Below, in pieces: positions 24,616 to 32,953 of a stretch of 64,000 nt of DNA. The position numbers were made by a program, and so were the translations under genes. The DNA lies in NCBI RefSeq assembly GCF_004570865.1, contig NZ_SPQS01000002.1:310001-374000 (forward strand). The letters run 5' to 3'. Origin of the DNA: Bradyrhizobium frederickii. Its GTDB lineage: Bacteria > Pseudomonadota > Alphaproteobacteria > Rhizobiales > Xanthobacteraceae. Position 1 is the first letter of the stretch. Each line of letters begins with the position of its first letter. Under the pieces are notes generated by a model that was not told the origin of the DNA, made no database searches, and saw only the letters and a list, made by a program, of their open reading frames with translations.

Positions 24616-24749
24616 TGGGATAGAACCTGGGTCAGGAGGCATCTGATTGGTAAAATATCCCAATATCAGCCGGTATGGCGCGAAAAATTGAGAAGTTTGG
24701 CGCCGCCTGCGGGCGTATCATCGGCCCACCTGTTTCCGGGAGCATTGCC

Positions 24750-27113
24750 ATGCCCGTCGATTCCGCCCGCCTGGACACATTGACCGCCCTCAGCCGCAAG
24801 GCGCTGTGGCTGTCGTCCTGGACCATCCACCATGCCAATCACATCCGCCCCAATGCGGACGGCCTCAAGGTCGGCGGGCATCAGGCTTCCTCGGCCTCGC
24901 TCGCCACCATCATGTCGGCGCTGTACTTCCACGTGCTGCGGCCCGAGGACCGCGTCGCGGTGAAGCCGCATGCGAGCCCGGTGTTCCACGCCATCCAATA
25001 TCTGTTCGGCCGGCAGAGCCGCGAGAAGCTCGAGAATTTCCGCGGCTTCAAAGGCGCGCAGTCCTATCCCTCGCGCACCAAGGACGTCGACGACGTCGAT
25101 TTCTCGACCGGCTCGGTCGGGCTCGGTGTCGCGCAGACGCTGTTCTCTTCGCTGGTGCAGGACTACGTCAAGGCGCATGGCTGGATGAAGGACCGCCGCG
25201 AAGGGCGGATGATCGCCCTCGTCGGCGACGCCGAGATGGACGAGGGCAACATCTTCGAAGCGCTTGCGGAGGGCTGGAAGCATGGCCTGCGCAACACCTG
25301 GTGGGTGGTGGATTATAACCGCCAGTCGCTCGACGCCGTCGTGCGCGAGGGACTCTGGGAAAAATTCGAGACCATGTTCCGCAATTTCGGCTGGGACGTG
25401 GTCATCGTCAAATACGGCCGCCTGATGCGCGAAGCTTTCGCCGAACCCGGCGGCGAGGCGCTGAAGCGCTGGATCGACAATTGCCCGAACGCGCTCTACG
25501 CCGCGCTGTGCTTCCAGGGCGGCGCGGCCTTCCGCAAGCATCTGCACGACGAGATCGGCGACCAGGGCCCGATCACCAAACTGATCGACAAGCGCAGCGA
25601 CGACGAGATCTTGGCACTGATGTCGAATCTCGGCGGCCACGACATGGCCAGCATGCTGGAGGCGTTCGACTCCATCGATCACGATCGCCCGGTCTGCTTC
25701 ATCGCCTACACCATCAAGGGCGTCGGCCTGCCGTTCCAGGGCCACAAGGACAACCATGCCGGCCTGATGACGGTCGCGCAGATGGAGAAATATCGCGACA
25801 GCCAGAACATCCGGCCCGGCCATGAATGGGACAGGTACGAGGGCCTGGCGCAATCCGCCGCCGAGCTTGACGCATTCCTCGCACGCGTGCCGTTCAACCA
25901 GGACGGCCGCCGCCTGACTGCGCCTGTGATCGAGGTGCCCGCCCAGCTCGCCTTCAAGCCGTCGCCGCAGATGTCGACCCAGCAGGGCTTTGGCCTCGTG
26001 CTGAACGAGATCGCCCGCGGGGACAGCGATCTGGCAAGGCGCATCGTCACGACCTCGCCCGACGTCACCGTCTCGACCAATCTCGGCCCCTGGGTGAACC
26101 GGCGCGGGTTGTTCGCCAGCGCCGAGAAGGCCGACTTATTCCGCAGCGAGAAAATTCCCTCCACCTACAATTGGGACGCCTCGCCCAAGGGCCAGCATCT
26201 GGAGCTCGGCATCGCCGAGATGAACCTGTTCATCATGCTCTCGGCGCTGGGCCTCTCGCACCAGATCAACGGCGAGCGGCTCTTGCCGGTCGGCACGCTC
26301 TACGATCCCTTCATCGAGCGCGGCCTCGATGCGTTGAACTACGCCTGCTACCAGGATGCACGCTTCATGGTGGCGGCGACGCCGTCGGGCATCACGCTCG
26401 CGCCCGAAGGCGGCGCGCACCAGTCGATCGCGACGCCCCTGATCGGCATGGCGCAGGACGGGCTCGCCTCGTTCGAGCCGGCCTTCGTCGACGAACTCGC
26501 CGTGATCATGGGGTGGGGTTTCCAGCACATGCAGCGCGAGCCGGGCGAGGGTGGCTCGGTCTATTTGCGGCTCTCGACGCGCAGCATCGAGCAGGTGCAG
26601 CGGATCATGACACCGGAGCTGCAGCAGGGCATCACCGACGGCGCCTACTGGCTGCGCAAGCCGGGCCCGAATGCCGAGGTCGTGATCGCCTATACCGGCG
26701 CGGTCGCGCCCGAGGCGATCGAGGCCACCGGTTTCGTCGGCGAGAGCCGCCGCGATGTCGGCCTGCTCGCGATCACCTCGGCCGATCGTCTGCACGCAGG
26801 ATGGACCGCCGCGCGGAAATTGCGCCGCGACCGCCGCGGCGTGCAGCATCTCAGCCACGTCGAGAAACTGCTGGCGCCGCTGCCGCGCGACTGCGGCATC
26901 GTGACCGTGATCGATGGTCATCCGTCCGCGCTCGGCTGGCTCGGCGGCGTCCGCGGCCATCGCGTCGAGGCGCTCGGCGTCGAGCAGTTCGGCCAGACCG
27001 GCAGCATCGCGGACCTTTATCGGCACTACGGCATCGACGCCAACGCCATCATCGATGCGGCCGAAAGCCTGACCACCGGCGCGCCGGTGCTGCACCGGAA
27101 GATGGCGGTGTAG
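24750..27113 (+). CDS. Homodimeric pyruvate dehydrogenase E1-like 2-oxoacid dehydrogenase
   Basis: This 787-residue ThDP enzyme resembles AceE and transketolase-like E1 proteins. The ThDP/Mg motif is GDAEMDEG (159-166) with Asn190, followed by the pyrimidine-binding domain with the invariant Glu in ELGIAEMN and a C-terminal transketolase domain. It decarboxylates a 2-oxo acid and acylates an E2 lipoyl domain. No E2 or E3 gene is nearby. The divergent Lrp gene recalls mdeR-mdeB of P. putida, where the substrate is 2-oxobutyrate; that is an inference. The ATG follows CGGGAGCATTGCC. Confidence 0.87.
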   Translation: MPVDSARLDTLTALSRKALWLSSWTIHHANHIRPNADGLKVGGHQASSASLATIMSALYFHVLRPEDRVAVKPHASPVFHAIQYLFGRQSREKLENFRGFKGAQSYPSRTKDVDDVDFSTGSVGLGVAQTLFSSLVQDYVKAHGWMKDRREGRMIALVGDAEMDEGNIFEALAEGWKHGLRNTWWVVDYNRQSLDAVVREGLWEKFETMFRNFGWDVVIVKYGRLMREAFAEPGGEALKRWIDNCPNALYAALCFQGGAAFRKHLHDEIGDQGPITKLIDKRSDDEILALMSNLGGHDMASMLEAFDSIDHDRPVCFIAYTIKGVGLPFQGHKDNHAGLMTVAQMEKYRDSQNIRPGHEWDRYEGLAQSAAELDAFLARVPFNQDGRRLTAPVIEVPAQLAFKPSPQMSTQQGFGLVLNEIARGDSDLARRIVTTSPDVTVSTNLGPWVNRRGLFASAEKADLFRSEKIPSTYNWDASPKGQHLELGIAEMNLFIMLSALGLSHQINGERLLPVGTLYDPFIERGLDALNYACYQDARFMVAATPSGITLAPEGGAHQSIATPLIGMAQDGLASFEPAFVDELAVIMGWGFQHMQREPGEGGSVYLRLSTRSIEQVQRIMTPELQQGITDGAYWLRKPGPNAEVVIAYTGAVAPEAIEATGFVGESRRDVGLLAITSADRLHAGWTAARKLRRDRRGVQHLSHVEKLLAPLPRDCGIVTVIDGHPSALGWLGGVRGHRVEALGVEQFGQTGSIADLYRHYGIDANAIIDAAESLTTGAPVLHRKMAV

Positions 27114-27129
27114 GCGGGGTAACCATCCT

Positions 27130-27232
27130 GTCATTCCGGGGCGATGCGAAGCATCGAACCCGGAATCCATTGGGCGTCAGGGCAGGTGGTGAAATGGATT
27201 CCGGGCTCGCGCTCCGCGCGCCCCGGAATGAC
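27130..27232. repeat. Dispersed palindromic repeat, family C (GTCATTCCGGGGC ends)
   Basis: The ends GTCATTCCGGGGC and GCCCCGGAATGAC are inverted repeats, and inner parts (GGATTCCGGG; CCCGGAATCC) pair again. It lies between the E1-like gene and the aldehyde dehydrogenase gene. A second copy is at 28884-28991. Confidence 0.88.
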
Positions 27233-27384
27233 GGCTGATAGAACCTTGCCACGTTCCCGCCATCGGCTCATATACCACCGTCCGCCGCAACGCTGGCCCG
27301 CATATGGCGGGTTCAATTGCTGGCGCTTTCGTGCAAGGATGCCGGCCGAAACGCCCCCACCATGCCCCCAAGAAGAGGTTAACG

Positions 27385-28815
27385 ATGGTCAATCGCATGC
27401 AATTCTACATCGACGGCGCCTGGGTCGATCCCGTCGTCAAGAAGTCCACCGCCGTGGTCAATCCGGCGACGGAAGAGGCGATGTACGAGGTTGCGCTGGG
27501 CTCCAAGGCCGACGTGGACAAGGCGGTTGCCGCCGCCAAGCGCGCCTTCGCGACCTTCTCCCAGACCAGCCGCGAGGAGCGCGTCGCGCTGCTCAGCAAG
27601 GTCATCGAGGTCTACAAGGGCCGGCTCAAGGAGATCGGCGCCGCCGTTTCCGACGAGATGGGCGCGCCGCTGCCGATGGCGGAGAAGCTCCAGGCCGGCG
27701 CCGGCCTTGGCCATCTCATGACCACGCTCGACGTGCTCAAGAACTATCATTTCGAGGAGCCGGTCGGCACCGCCATGGTGCTGCGCGAGCCGATCGGCGT
27801 GGTCGGCATGATCACGCCGTGGAACTGGCCGCTGAACCAGATCGCCTGCAAGGTCGCGCCCGCGCTTGCCGCCGGCTGCACCATGATCCTGAAACCCTCC
27901 GAGTTCACCCCCACCTCGGCGCTGATCTTCGCGGAAATCCTGCATGAAGCCGGCGTGCCGAAGGGCGTGTTCAACCTCGTCAACGGCCTCGGCCCCGAGG
28001 TCGGCGCCGCCATGAGCGAGCACCCCGATATCGACATGATCTCCTTCACCGGCTCGACCCGCGCCGGCATCGATGTTGCCAAGCGCGCGGCGCCGACCGT
28101 GAAGCGCGTCAGCCAGGAGCTGGGCGGCAAGTCGCCGAACGTCATCCTCGAAGGCGCCGACCTCACGAAGGCGGTGACAGGCGGCGTGATGCACATGTTC
28201 AACAATTCCGGCCAGTCCTGCAACGCACCCTCGCGCATGATCGTGCCGCTGTCCAAGATGAAGGAAGTCGCCGCGATCGCGAAGGCCGTCGCCGACAAGA
28301 CCAAAGCGGGCGATCCGCGCGCCGAAGGCACCACCATCGGCCCGGTCGTCAACCGCGGTCAGTGGGACAAGATCCAGGGCCTGATCAAGAAGGGCATCGA
28401 CGAGGGCGCAACCCTTGTCGCCGGCGGCCCGGGTCTGCCCGAAGGCGTCAACAAGGGCTTCTATGTCCGTCCGACCATCTTCGCCGACGTCACGCCTGAC
28501 ATGACGATCGCGCGCGAAGAGATCTTCGGACCGGTGCTGACCATCATCGGCGCCAAGGACGAAGCCGACGCGGTCAAGATCGCGAACGACACGCCCTATG
28601 GCCTCGCGGGCTATGTCTACGGTCCGTCGGTCGATGACGCCAAGCGCGTCGGCCGCCAGATCCGCGCCGGCAACGTCAACCTCCAGGGCGTGCCCAACGA
28701 CCGCACCGCGCCGTTCGGCGGCTACAAGCAGTCCGGCAACGGCCGCGAATGGGGCAAGTTCGGCCTCGAGGATTTCCTCGAAGTGAAGGCCGTCGCCGGC
28801 TTCAACGCGGCGTAA
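27385..28815 (+). CDS. NAD(P)-dependent aldehyde dehydrogenase
   Basis: This 476-residue ALDH-superfamily enzyme has the oxyanion Asn147 (TPWNWP), general base Glu245 (QELGGKSP) and nucleophile Cys279 (NSGQSCNAP), all in order. It oxidises an aldehyde to the acid. The ATG at 27385 is placed after AGAGGTTAACG; the frame extends upstream to 27304. A perfect intrinsic terminator follows, so it is probably a single-gene unit or the end of the E1-like unit. The substrate is not evident. Confidence 0.93.
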   Translation: MVNRMQFYIDGAWVDPVVKKSTAVVNPATEEAMYEVALGSKADVDKAVAAAKRAFATFSQTSREERVALLSKVIEVYKGRLKEIGAAVSDEMGAPLPMAEKLQAGAGLGHLMTTLDVLKNYHFEEPVGTAMVLREPIGVVGMITPWNWPLNQIACKVAPALAAGCTMILKPSEFTPTSALIFAEILHEAGVPKGVFNLVNGLGPEVGAAMSEHPDIDMISFTGSTRAGIDVAKRAAPTVKRVSQELGGKSPNVILEGADLTKAVTGGVMHMFNNSGQSCNAPSRMIVPLSKMKEVAAIAKAVADKTKAGDPRAEGTTIGPVVNRGQWDKIQGLIKKGIDEGATLVAGGPGLPEGVNKGFYVRPTIFADVTPDMTIAREEIFGPVLTIIGAKDEADAVKIANDTPYGLAGYVYGPSVDDAKRVGRQIRAGNVNLQGVPNDRTAPFGGYKQSGNGREWGKFGLEDFLEVKAVAGFNAA

Positions 28816-28837
28816 GCGTTCGCGACTGACGAACATG

Positions 28838-28869
28838 ACGCCGGAGCGGGCAACCGCTCCGGCGTTTTT
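28838..28869 (+). terminator. Intrinsic terminator of the aldehyde dehydrogenase gene
   Basis: ACGCCGGAGCGG (28838-28849) pairs perfectly with CCGCTCCGGCGT (28854-28865) across the tetraloop GCAA, followed by TTTTT. This is a textbook rho-independent terminator 23 bases after the stop codon. Confidence 0.95.
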
Positions 28870-28883
28870 GTTGATCTCTTTTC

Positions 28884-28991
28884 GTCATTCCGGGGCGTCG
28901 CGTCAGCGGCGAACCCCGAATCCATTTGTCCGCAGTCTCTGCTGCACAATGGATTCCGGGCTCGCGCCGAAGAGGCGCGCCACGGAATGAC
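28884..28991. repeat. Dispersed palindromic repeat, family C
   Basis: The ends GTCATTCCGGGGC and CCACGGAATGAC match the family seen at 27130-27232, with an inner GGATTCCGGGCTCGCG. It directly follows the terminator of the aldehyde dehydrogenase gene. Confidence 0.85.
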
Positions 28992-29021
28992 GCCAGTGAA
29001 AGCGCGATGAACGAGCAGTGC

Positions 29022-29110
29022 CGTAGGGTGGGCAAAGCGAAGCGTGCCCACGTCTTCGCGCCCGCGAGGGATGGTGGACACGTCGCTTGCGCTCCTTTGC
29101 CCACCCTACG
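29022..29110. repeat. Dispersed palindromic repeat, family B
   Basis: The ends CGTAGGGTGGGCAAAG and CTTTGCCCACCCTACG are as in the copy at 23042-23130. It stands next to the family C copy, so two different repeats fill the gap between the convergent aldehyde dehydrogenase and lactonase genes. Confidence 0.9.
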
Positions 29111-29128
29111 AGACCGTCAATGCAGCGC

Positions 29129-30109
29129 CTATCCCCCCACCGCTCCCTGCGTGTTCACATACAGCGCGTAGATCGACTGGCTCGCCGCCATGAACAGGCG
29201 GTTGCGCTTGAGTCCGCCGAAGCAGACGTTGGCGCAGCGCTCGGGCAGGGCGATGCGGCCGATCATGACGCCGTCGGGCGCGAACACGACAACGCCGTCG
29301 AGCTCGGGGTCGCCCATGCCCCAGCCGCACCAGAGGTTGCCGTCGATATCGCAGCGCATGCCGTCCGGCGTGCCCGGGCCGGCATCGATATGGACACGCT
29401 TGTTGGAGATCGTGGTGCCGTCGGCCGAGACGTCGTAGGCGAGGATCTTGCGGTTCGGCACGCCGCGTGATTCCACGACGTAGAGGATTGTCTCGTCCGG
29501 CGAGAAGCACAGCCCGTTCGGCCCGAGCACGCCCTCGGCGACGATGGTCGCCTTGCCGGTCGCGGGATCGAGCCGGTAGACGTTCGGCTCGATCTCAGGC
29601 TCGGCCTTGTAGCCCTCGTAATTGCCGAGCAGGCCGAAGGTCGGATCGGTGAACCAGATTGAGCCGTCCGATTTAACAATGACATCGTTCGGCGAGTTCA
29701 ACCGCTTGCCGTTGAATTGATCGATCAGCACGGTGATGCTGCCGTCATACTCGGTGCGCACCACGCGCCGTCCGCCGTGCTCGCAGGTGACGAGCCGGCC
29801 CTGCCGGTCGCGCGTGTTGCCGTTGGCGAAATTGGAGGGTTTGCGGAACACACTGACTGCGCCGGTCTCCTCCTCCCATTTGATGATGTGCTGGTTCGGG
29901 ATGTCGCTGCAAAGAAGGTAGCGCCCATCGCCGAACCAGACCGGCCCTTCGGCCCAGCGCAGGCCGGTCGCGATCCGCTCCACCGCCGACAGTTTCAGCC
30001 AGTATTTCTCGAAACGGGGATCGAGTGCCTTGATCGCGGGATCAGGATAATAGGTCGCCGGCCGCCAGCCTTGTCGGCCATCAGAGGAGTGGGACGATGC
30101 CTCATTCAT
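29129..30109 (-). CDS. SMP-30/gluconolactonase family lactonase
   Basis: This 326-residue beta-propeller lactonase has the family's metal-binding residues in AEGPVWF (Glu), NSPNDVIV (Asn) and GTPDGMRCD (Asp). It is divergent from a uronate dehydrogenase gene with a shared 90-bp control region, so it probably opens the aldaro-lactone that Udh makes from galacturonate or glucuronate. The ATG at 30109 follows GAGAGAACCGAC; the open frame continues to 30901 only as overlap with the divergent gene. A second SMP-30 protein is encoded at 18961. Confidence 0.9.
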   Translation of the reverse strand: MNEASSHSSDGRQGWRPATYYPDPAIKALDPRFEKYWLKLSAVERIATGLRWAEGPVWFGDGRYLLCSDIPNQHIIKWEEETGAVSVFRKPSNFANGNTRDRQGRLVTCEHGGRRVVRTEYDGSITVLIDQFNGKRLNSPNDVIVKSDGSIWFTDPTFGLLGNYEGYKAEPEIEPNVYRLDPATGKATIVAEGVLGPNGLCFSPDETILYVVESRGVPNRKILAYDVSADGTTISNKRVHIDAGPGTPDGMRCDIDGNLWCGWGMGDPELDGVVVFAPDGVMIGRIALPERCANVCFGGLKRNRLFMAASQSIYALYVNTQGAVGG

Positions 30110-30162
30110 GTCGGTTCTCTCGTTTCGTTCCCTCTGGACAAACCTGCTATCATTAGAGACAT

Positions 30163-30181
30163 GTGACCGCAAATCGGTCAC
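30163..30181. promoter_or_regulatory. Operator-like palindrome between lactonase and uronate dehydrogenase genes
   Basis: GTGACCG-CAAAT-CGGTCAC is a perfect 7-5-7 inverted repeat in the 90-bp gap between two divergent starts, 19 bp from the udh start. Its size and position fit a repressor site controlling both genes. The regulator is not next to the pair. Confidence 0.65.
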
Positions 30182-30199
30182 CACAGGCGAGGGACGACA

Positions 30200-31024
30200 A
30201 TGCCGCGTATTTTGATGACGGGAGCTTCGGGCGGAATCGGCACGAGCCTGCGAAAACTGCTGCCGCCGATCTATCCGGATCTCCTGCTCTCCGACATCAA
30301 GCCGCCGGCCGATCTCGGCGCCAACGAAAAGTTCAAGGCGGCGGACCTCGCCGATCTCGCGCAATGCGAGGCGATCTGCGAGGGCGTCGACGGCATTATC
30401 CATTTCGGCGGCTATTCGGTCGAAGGCACCTGGGATCAGATCCTCCAGGCCAACATCATCGGCGGCTACAATCTGTTCGAGGCCGCCTACCGCAAGGGCG
30501 TCAAGCGCGTGGTGTTCGCCTCGTCGAACCACGCCGTCGGCTTCTATCCGCGCCACCACAAGATCGGCACCGACGTCACCCCGCGCCCCGACGGGCGCTA
30601 TGGCGTCAGCAAGGTGTTCGGCGAAGCCGTCGGTGCGCTCTACGCCGACAAGCATGGGCTGAAGGTGACGTGCCTGCGCATCGGCAATTTCGGCGACATG
30701 CCGCTCGACCAGCGCCGGCTCTCGATCTGGCTCAAGCCCGACGATCTCGTGCAGCTCTGTCGCATCGGGCTCGAGCATCCCGACATCCATTTCGAAATCT
30801 TCTATGGCGCCTCCCACAACGAGCGCGCCTGGTGGGACAACCACCGCGCCTACGAATTCGGCTATCGCCCCACGGGCCGCGCCGAAGATTTCCGCGAGCA
30901 CGCCATGGCCGAGCAGGCCAAGCTGAAGCCGGATCCGGTCGGCGATTATTTCCAGGGCGGCACGTTCTGCAGCATGGAGTTCGACGCCGATCCGGGCCGG
31001 ATCATTGATTGGAATAAGCGCTAG
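30200..31024 (+). CDS. udh: Uronate dehydrogenase (NAD-dependent epimerase/SDR family)
   Basis: This 274-residue extended SDR has the NAD motif TGASGGIG (7-14), active-site Ser in SSNH (108-111) and Tyr134/Lys138 (YGVSK). Resemblance to Agrobacterium Udh is strong along the length (HFGGYSVEGTWDQILQ; GASHNERAWWDN; FQGGTF). Udh oxidises D-galacturonate or D-glucuronate to the aldaro-lactone, the first step of the oxidative uronate pathway in soil bacteria. The divergent lactonase fits the next step. The ATG follows GAGGGACGACA. Confidence 0.9.
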   Translation: MPRILMTGASGGIGTSLRKLLPPIYPDLLLSDIKPPADLGANEKFKAADLADLAQCEAICEGVDGIIHFGGYSVEGTWDQILQANIIGGYNLFEAAYRKGVKRVVFASSNHAVGFYPRHHKIGTDVTPRPDGRYGVSKVFGEAVGALYADKHGLKVTCLRIGNFGDMPLDQRRLSIWLKPDDLVQLCRIGLEHPDIHFEIFYGASHNERAWWDNHRAYEFGYRPTGRAEDFREHAMAEQAKLKPDPVGDYFQGGTFCSMEFDADPGRIIDWNKR

Positions 31025-31044
31025 GCAACGCGTTCGACATGGTA

Positions 31045-31073
31045 AGAGCGGCCGGGCTCTGCCTGGCCGCTCT
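31045..31073. terminator. Bidirectional hairpin between udh and mddA-like gene
   Basis: AGAGCGGCC (31045-31053) pairs with GGCCGCTCT (31065-31073). It is 20 bases after the udh stop and 20 bases after the stop of the convergent gene, so it can serve both as a terminator-like hairpin. T tracts are absent. Confidence 0.6.
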
Positions 31074-31093
31074 CACCGTATAGTCGCGTTGGA

Positions 31094-31867
31094 TCAGAAC
31101 AGGCCCGGGATCAACATTGCCACCTTCTGCCGATAGTGGCGGTATTGGTCGCCGAACAGCGTAATCAGATCGCGCTCCTCCAGCCAGATGCCGACGAAGA
31201 TGTAGGCCGTCGTCACCATCGCGAACAGCATGTGCCCGAACGTCATGATCGGCGTCGACCAGAATGCGATGATGAAGCCGAGGTAGATGGGATGACGGAT
31301 CAGGCGGTAGAGGCCGGGCGTCCTGAACTTCATCGGTTCGGCGAGCCGCCCCGCAAAGTGGCTGACGACTTGCGTCAGTCCGAACAACTCGAAATGGCTG
31401 ATTAGGAACGTGCTGTACAGCACGATGAGCCAGCCGGCGAAGCTTCCGGCGACCGCGGCGTAAGCTGCCATCGGCGTCTCGATCTCCCAAACGATGGCCG
31501 TGATGGGCCGCCATTGCCAGAACAGCAGGATCAGGCTCAGGCTTGCCAGCAGCACGTAGGTGCTGCGCTCGAGCGCGGGCGAGGCGAAGGCGGCGAACAG
31601 CTTCTTGAAGCCCTGGCGCGCCATGCCGCTGTGCTGGACGGCGAAGAGCGACATCAGCGCGAGGTCGATCATGAGGGCCTGTCCGGTCGAGCCTGTCGCG
31701 CCGCTGTCGATTGTCTTGGGCACGACGAGCTGCGCAATGAAACCGACGGCGTAGAGAAAGGTCACGAAGAAGATGAGATAAGCGAGCACGCCGTAGCCGA
31801 GCACGAAGCTCCGGGCCGCCAGCGAGCTTGCGGTCTGAACAGGTCCGTTATGCATGGTGATGGACAT
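31094..31867 (-). CDS. MddA/NnrU-like membrane methyltransferase (probable methanethiol S-methyltransferase)
   Basis: This 257-residue inner-membrane protein has about six hydrophobic segments and, near the C-terminus, the isoprenylcysteine-methyltransferase-like signature YRLIRHPIYLG...WLEERDLITLFGDQYRHYRQ. This is the pattern of MddA, which methylates methanethiol to dimethyl sulfide; Bradyrhizobium is known to have MddA proteins. NnrU, linked with denitrification, is a related alternative. The ATG at 31867 (GGAAACTCTATC upstream) is chosen. It is last in an operon with two small proteins and a DUF4242 protein. Confidence 0.8.
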   Translation of the reverse strand: MSITMHNGPVQTASSLAARSFVLGYGVLAYLIFFVTFLYAVGFIAQLVVPKTIDSGATGSTGQALMIDLALMSLFAVQHSGMARQGFKKLFAAFASPALERSTYVLLASLSLILLFWQWRPITAIVWEIETPMAAYAAVAGSFAGWLIVLYSTFLISHFELFGLTQVVSHFAGRLAEPMKFRTPGLYRLIRHPIYLGFIIAFWSTPIMTFGHMLFAMVTTAYIFVGIWLEERDLITLFGDQYRHYRQKVAMLIPGLF

Positions 31868-31935
31868 GATAGAGTTTCCAGTTTCGTGGTGAAGGATTGA
31901 ATGGCTGATCAGTGGGCGTGCCACTGTTGCCTTCG

Positions 31936-32193
31936 TCACATTGCAAAGGTTGTCGGAACCGCCGCGGCCTTGCATTTGCCGGGGCTTTTCTGGGCCGTTG
32001 CGCCGCCACTCACGCCTTCGGTGCGACGGTCGTCGAACGTCGTTGCAGCCGACGCCAGAGCAAGCGAGATGAGGACGGCACCGGTCGTGCCGATCGCCAG
32101 CGCGGCGGTTCTGGACTTGAACTCTCCAGGCCTGAAATTCCTGAAATCGGAGGTCTTGGCTTCGGAAGCGTCGGATTGGGAAAAAGAACTCAT
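31936..32193 (-). CDS. Small membrane protein (85 aa), unknown
   Basis: The ATG at 32193 is preceded by GAGGAAATAATC, a good ribosome-binding site. The product has a charged N-terminus, one hydrophobic segment (about residues 28-50, ALAIGTTGAVLISLALASAA) and a basic C-terminal tail. No family was recognised. It sits 68 bp before the mddA-like gene in the same operon, so it may be a partner of that membrane enzyme. Confidence 0.65.
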   Translation of the reverse strand: MSSFSQSDASEAKTSDFRNFRPGEFKSRTAALAIGTTGAVLISLALASAATTFDDRRTEGVSGGATAQKSPGKCKAAAVPTTFAM

Positions 32194-32227
32194 GATTATT
32201 TCCTCGATTTAAAACGGTTGCTGGGAA

Positions 32228-32443
32228 TCAAATCCTCTGATGGTGAAACGTGTCTCGAGCCGTGCTGCCATCGCGCGCCGTGGTGCCGTCGCAGCCCTTC
32301 GCGAACTGCATTGCGGCCTTCTCGCGGTTCGCCAGCATGCTGGCGACCGACCGATTGATGAGCCGGCGAAGCCGCAGCAGGATGCTGGCGAGATATCGCC
32401 GCGGGAGGCTCAGTGCGGGCGGCGCCTGAGACTGAATGGACAT
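32228..32443 (-). CDS. Small basic protein (71 aa), unknown
   Basis: The ATG at 32443 follows AAGGATTAGGAA, a strong ribosome-binding site. The protein starts MSIQSQAPPALSLPRRYL and is rich in Arg, with an amphipathic helix (LASILLRLRRLINRSVASML). It has no clear membrane segment and no recognised family. It lies between the DUF4242 gene and the 85-residue protein gene, with gaps of 53 and 34 bp, consistent with one operon. Confidence 0.6.
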   Translation of the reverse strand: MSIQSQAPPALSLPRRYLASILLRLRRLINRSVASMLANREKAAMQFAKGCDGTTARDGSTARDTFHHQRI

Positions 32444-32496
32444 TTCCTAATCCTTTCACGGAATTACGAGTCGAGGACGGCGCCCGCGCTGATCTG

Positions 32497-32802
32497 CTAT
32501 TCGGCAGCCGCCGTCTGCTGGATGGGATCGGCGCGAACGACCACGGTGGTGCCGACCTTGTAGAATTCCTCGCCGGGCATGCCGACGCGCCGCGCATGCT
32601 CGCGGATCGAATCCCCATCGCGCGCCTCGTAGATGCAGAAGGTGCCGATGCGGCCGTCCGCCTCGTGAACCACATAGCTGCGGATCCAGCGGACGCGGTC
32701 AGACATTTGCTCGTTGCCGATCCGCGCGGACTTCGCGCCGGCGGCTTCCAGTTCGCTCAGGTTCGCCCAAGCGCTTGGGCGGCGAATGACATAGAGTTCC
32801 AT
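32497..32802 (-). CDS. DUF4242 protein (SCO4226-type nickel-binding family)
   Basis: This 101-residue protein matches the DUF4242 pattern: MELYVIRR at the start, VRWIRSYVV and GTFCIYEARD in the middle and HARRVGMPGEEFYKVGTTVVVRPDP-like end. Family members form a ferredoxin-like fold; one from Streptomyces binds nickel. The ATG at 32802 has GAGGAGATATTG upstream; an adjacent TTG is less likely. It is the first gene of the operon that ends with the mddA-like gene and is divergent from a winged-helix regulator. Confidence 0.85.
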   Translation of the reverse strand: MELYVIRRPSAWANLSELEAAGAKSARIGNEQMSDRVRWIRSYVVHEADGRIGTFCIYEARDGDSIREHARRVGMPGEEFYKVGTTVVVRADPIQQTAAAE

Positions 32803-32953
32803 CAATATCTCCTCAGGGTTGTTGCCTGCGGGTCGGGAGCAATCCGAGGCCGTGAGGAGCTATAGGCGCGACCGGTGCTGACCGTCCTTACTGTGGCCTG
32901 ATCATTGCCTGATCCTTGTCTGAACCTTTTCCGCCTTGCCCGGACTTAACGAT

